This document shows positions 62,501 through 64,000 of a DNA stretch of 64,000 nucleotides, one piece after another. The notes below the pieces were generated by a model, which was not told the DNA's origin, did no database searches, and worked only from the letters and a program-made list of their open reading frames with translations. The position numbers and the translations under genes were made by a program. The stretch's first letter is position 1, and every line of letters starts with the position of its first letter. Source of the stretch: Sinorhizobium fredii USDA 205. GTDB lineage: Bacteria > Pseudomonadota > Alphaproteobacteria > Rhizobiales > Rhizobiaceae. Location of the stretch: NCBI RefSeq assembly GCF_001461695.1, contig NZ_AUTC01000143.1, positions 1 to 64,000 of the forward strand. Direction: 5' to 3'.

Positions 62501-62890
62501 GGGAAAGGCAACACCTTGGAGTTCGGACCACGTACGGTTGCTGTCGTGGAAGACAATCCGAGCATGCGAAAAAGTATCGAGCGCCTGCTGAACGCGCATG
62601 GTCTGAAAACCGAGGGATATTCCTCGGCCGAAGCCTTCCTCAACCACGCCACGGCGACCGAGATCGACTGCATTGTGATCGACATCCACCTGGATGGCAT
62701 GTCGGGTATCGCGTTGCGGCATGGACTGAAGACCACCCATTCGACGCTTCCAGTCATTTTCATCACGGCCGTCGATGATGATGCGCTCGAAGCGGAAGCG
62801 CGCGGGGCCGGTTGCGTCGCCTATCTGCACAAGCCCTTTGCCGCGGCATCGCTCATCCATGCGATCGACAAGGCACTGGCCACCGATTGA
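62486..62890 (+). CDS. Single-domain response regulator (receiver only)
   Basis: The 134-residue protein is only a receiver: VVEDNPSMRKS, Asp66 in VIDIHLDGMSG, Thr in FITAVDDD, Lys in LHKPFAA. There is no output domain. The start may be ATG 62486, which lies in the repeat element, or TTG 62516 with GGGAAAGG seven bases upstream. It completes a kinase/FixJ/receiver triad like that at 39205-41994. Confidence 0.85.
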   Translation: MRGAAGKGNTLEFGPRTVAVVEDNPSMRKSIERLLNAHGLKTEGYSSAEAFLNHATATEIDCIVIDIHLDGMSGIALRHGLKTTHSTLPVIFITAVDDDALEAEARGAGCVAYLHKPFAAASLIHAIDKALATD

Positions 62891-63110
62891 TGTGATTGTC
62901 TGCTCATGCTGGTTGTAGCTTCCCCAAAGTACAATAGCGGTTCCGGCTCTACCCTATAAAATCACCGCCCAGACGCCGGACCAAGCGACGGCAAGGATTC
63001 GAGTTCATTTGAGCAGGATGCTTTCCGGCTGACGCGATTCAGGCGCCAGCGCGCCTACCGTTGGCATGCCGGTACAACTGGAAATTCTCGACCAATCAGG
63101 GAGAAGAGAG

Positions 63111-64000
63111 ATGAGCGAAGAGCAAGCGACTTCGTGGCGAAATCCGAAGCGGCGCGACATTCTTCTTGCGGGCGGATCCCTGTTTGCCATTGCGGCTCTT
63201 GGAGCGATCGGCGGCAGGCGCGCCCAAGCACAAACGCCGGGGCCGAAGCCGAATATCCTGGTCATATTCGGCGACGATATCGGCTGGTGGAACACAAGTG
63301 CCTATAACCATGGCCAGATGGGATATCAGACACCCAACATCGACCGCATCGCCGATGAAGGCGCGATCTTCACGGACCTGTATGCCCAACAGTCCTGCAC
63401 CGCCGGACGCGCCGCGTTCATTACCGGACAGAGTTGCTTCCGGACCGGCCTGCTCAAGGTCGGTCTGCCCGGAGCGAAGGAGGGCTTGTCGGACAAGGAT
63501 CCCACGCTCGCCGAACTGCTCAAACCGCACGGCTACGCTACGGGCCAGTTTGGCAAGAACCATCTGGGTGACCGCAACGAATTCCTGCCGACCGTTCACG
63601 GCTTCGATGAATTCTTCGGCAATCTCTATCACCTGAATGCCGAAGAGGAGCCGGAAAATCCCGACTATCCGAAGGATCCGCAATTCCGCGCCAAGTTCGG
63701 GCCGCGCGGCGTGCTGAGAAGCGTGGCGACCGACACGGACGATCCAACCGAAGACCCGCGCTTCGGTAGGGTAGGCAAGCAGAAAATAGAGGACACCGGA
63801 CCTCTCGACAAAAGGCGCATGGAGACGGTGGACGAGGAATTCCTGGGCGCCGCGATGAATTTCATCGATAAGAACCAGAAGGCCGGAAAGCCGTTCTTCT
63901 GCTGGTTCAATTCAACCCGCATGCACATCTACACGCATTTGAAGCCGGAGTCGCAAGGCAAGACCGGTCTTGGACTGGTGGCCGACGGCATATCGGAGTT
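63111..64000 (+). CDS. Arylsulfatase, 5' part (continues past window)
   Basis: The open frame has a twin-arginine-like signal ([20 protein letters not shown]), the metal-binding [15 protein letters not shown] and the formylglycine motif CTAGR with Cys96. Sulfatases release sulfate from esters; this one is probably periplasmic. GGAGAAGAGAG immediately precedes the ATG. The 3' end is beyond the window, so completeness is unknown. Confidence 0.92.
   Translation, partial: MSEEQATSWRNPKRRDILLAGGSLFAIAALGAIGGRRAQAQTPGPKPNILVIFGDDIGWWNTSAYNHGQMGYQTPNIDRIADEGAIFTDLYAQQSCTAGRAAFITGQSCFRTGLLKVGLPGAKEGLSDKDPTLAELLKPHGYATGQFGKNHLGDRNEFLPTVHGFDEFFGNLYHLNAEEEPENPDYPKDPQFRAKFGPRGVLRSVATDTDDPTEDPRFGRVGKQKIEDTGPLDKRRMETVDEEFLGAAMNFIDKNQKAGKPFFCWFNSTRMHIYTHLKPESQGKTGLGLVADGISE

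Overview
The window looks like accessory DNA, probably plasmid-borne, from a Rhizobiaceae member close to Sinorhizobium/Ensifer. The base composition is GC-rich, FixJ-type response regulators and LysR regulators are abundant, short-chain dehydrogenases recur, and two long intergenic palindromic elements at 57.8 and 62.4 kb match the RIME1 type described in rhizobia. No housekeeping locus, complete rRNA or tRNA gene, replication origin, intact insertion sequence or CRISPR array was seen.

Left part (0-13 kb): the C-terminal end of a serine recombinase, a HEPN-like unknown protein, a NUDIX hydrolase, an HchA/Hsp31 protein, a LuxR solo, an SDR, an accessory HemB-like enzyme and a quinone oxidoreductase. 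This part is rich in broken genes: a GNAT acetyltransferase, a SnoaL-like protein, an RTG-type class A beta-lactamase and a Tat-exported metallo-hydrolase all carry frameshifts or stops. A PAS histidine kinase at 13.2 kb is half of a 1.64-kb inverted duplication whose other copy lies at 40.4-42.1 kb.

Middle part (14.8-42 kb): a catabolic region with two divergent arms. The leftward operon encodes a 3-hydroxyisobutyrate dehydrogenase-like enzyme, a type III CoA-transferase, an aldehyde dehydrogenase and an MFS transporter. The rightward arm encodes an MHS-family importer, then an OB-fold protein, a thiolase, an SDR and an enoyl-CoA hydratase. A GcvA-type LysR gene and three similar 17-bp inverted repeats lie among them. 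There follow three more SDRs with AraC and LysR regulators, a nucleotide cyclase, ChaC beside a Kef-type antiporter, a periplasmic molybdenum hydroxylase with Fe-S and dihaem cytochrome subunits, and a kinase/FixJ-type/single-receiver signalling triad.

Right part (42-64 kb): a 40-nt 3' fragment of tRNA-fMet may mark an integration site. It is followed by a sulfur amino acid operon (ABC importer, trans-sulfuration enzyme, homocysteine methyltransferase), a DHA2 exporter with a LysR regulator, and a degenerate EAL protein. Next comes a NarL-type two-component system bracketed by two exported Gly/Asn-rich proteins, which is the best candidate here for an uncharacterised system. After an esterase come a module with an SRPBCC protein, a nucleotide cyclase and a second kinase/FixJ-type/receiver triad (its kinase gene frameshifted), and finally an arylsulfatase cut by the window edge.
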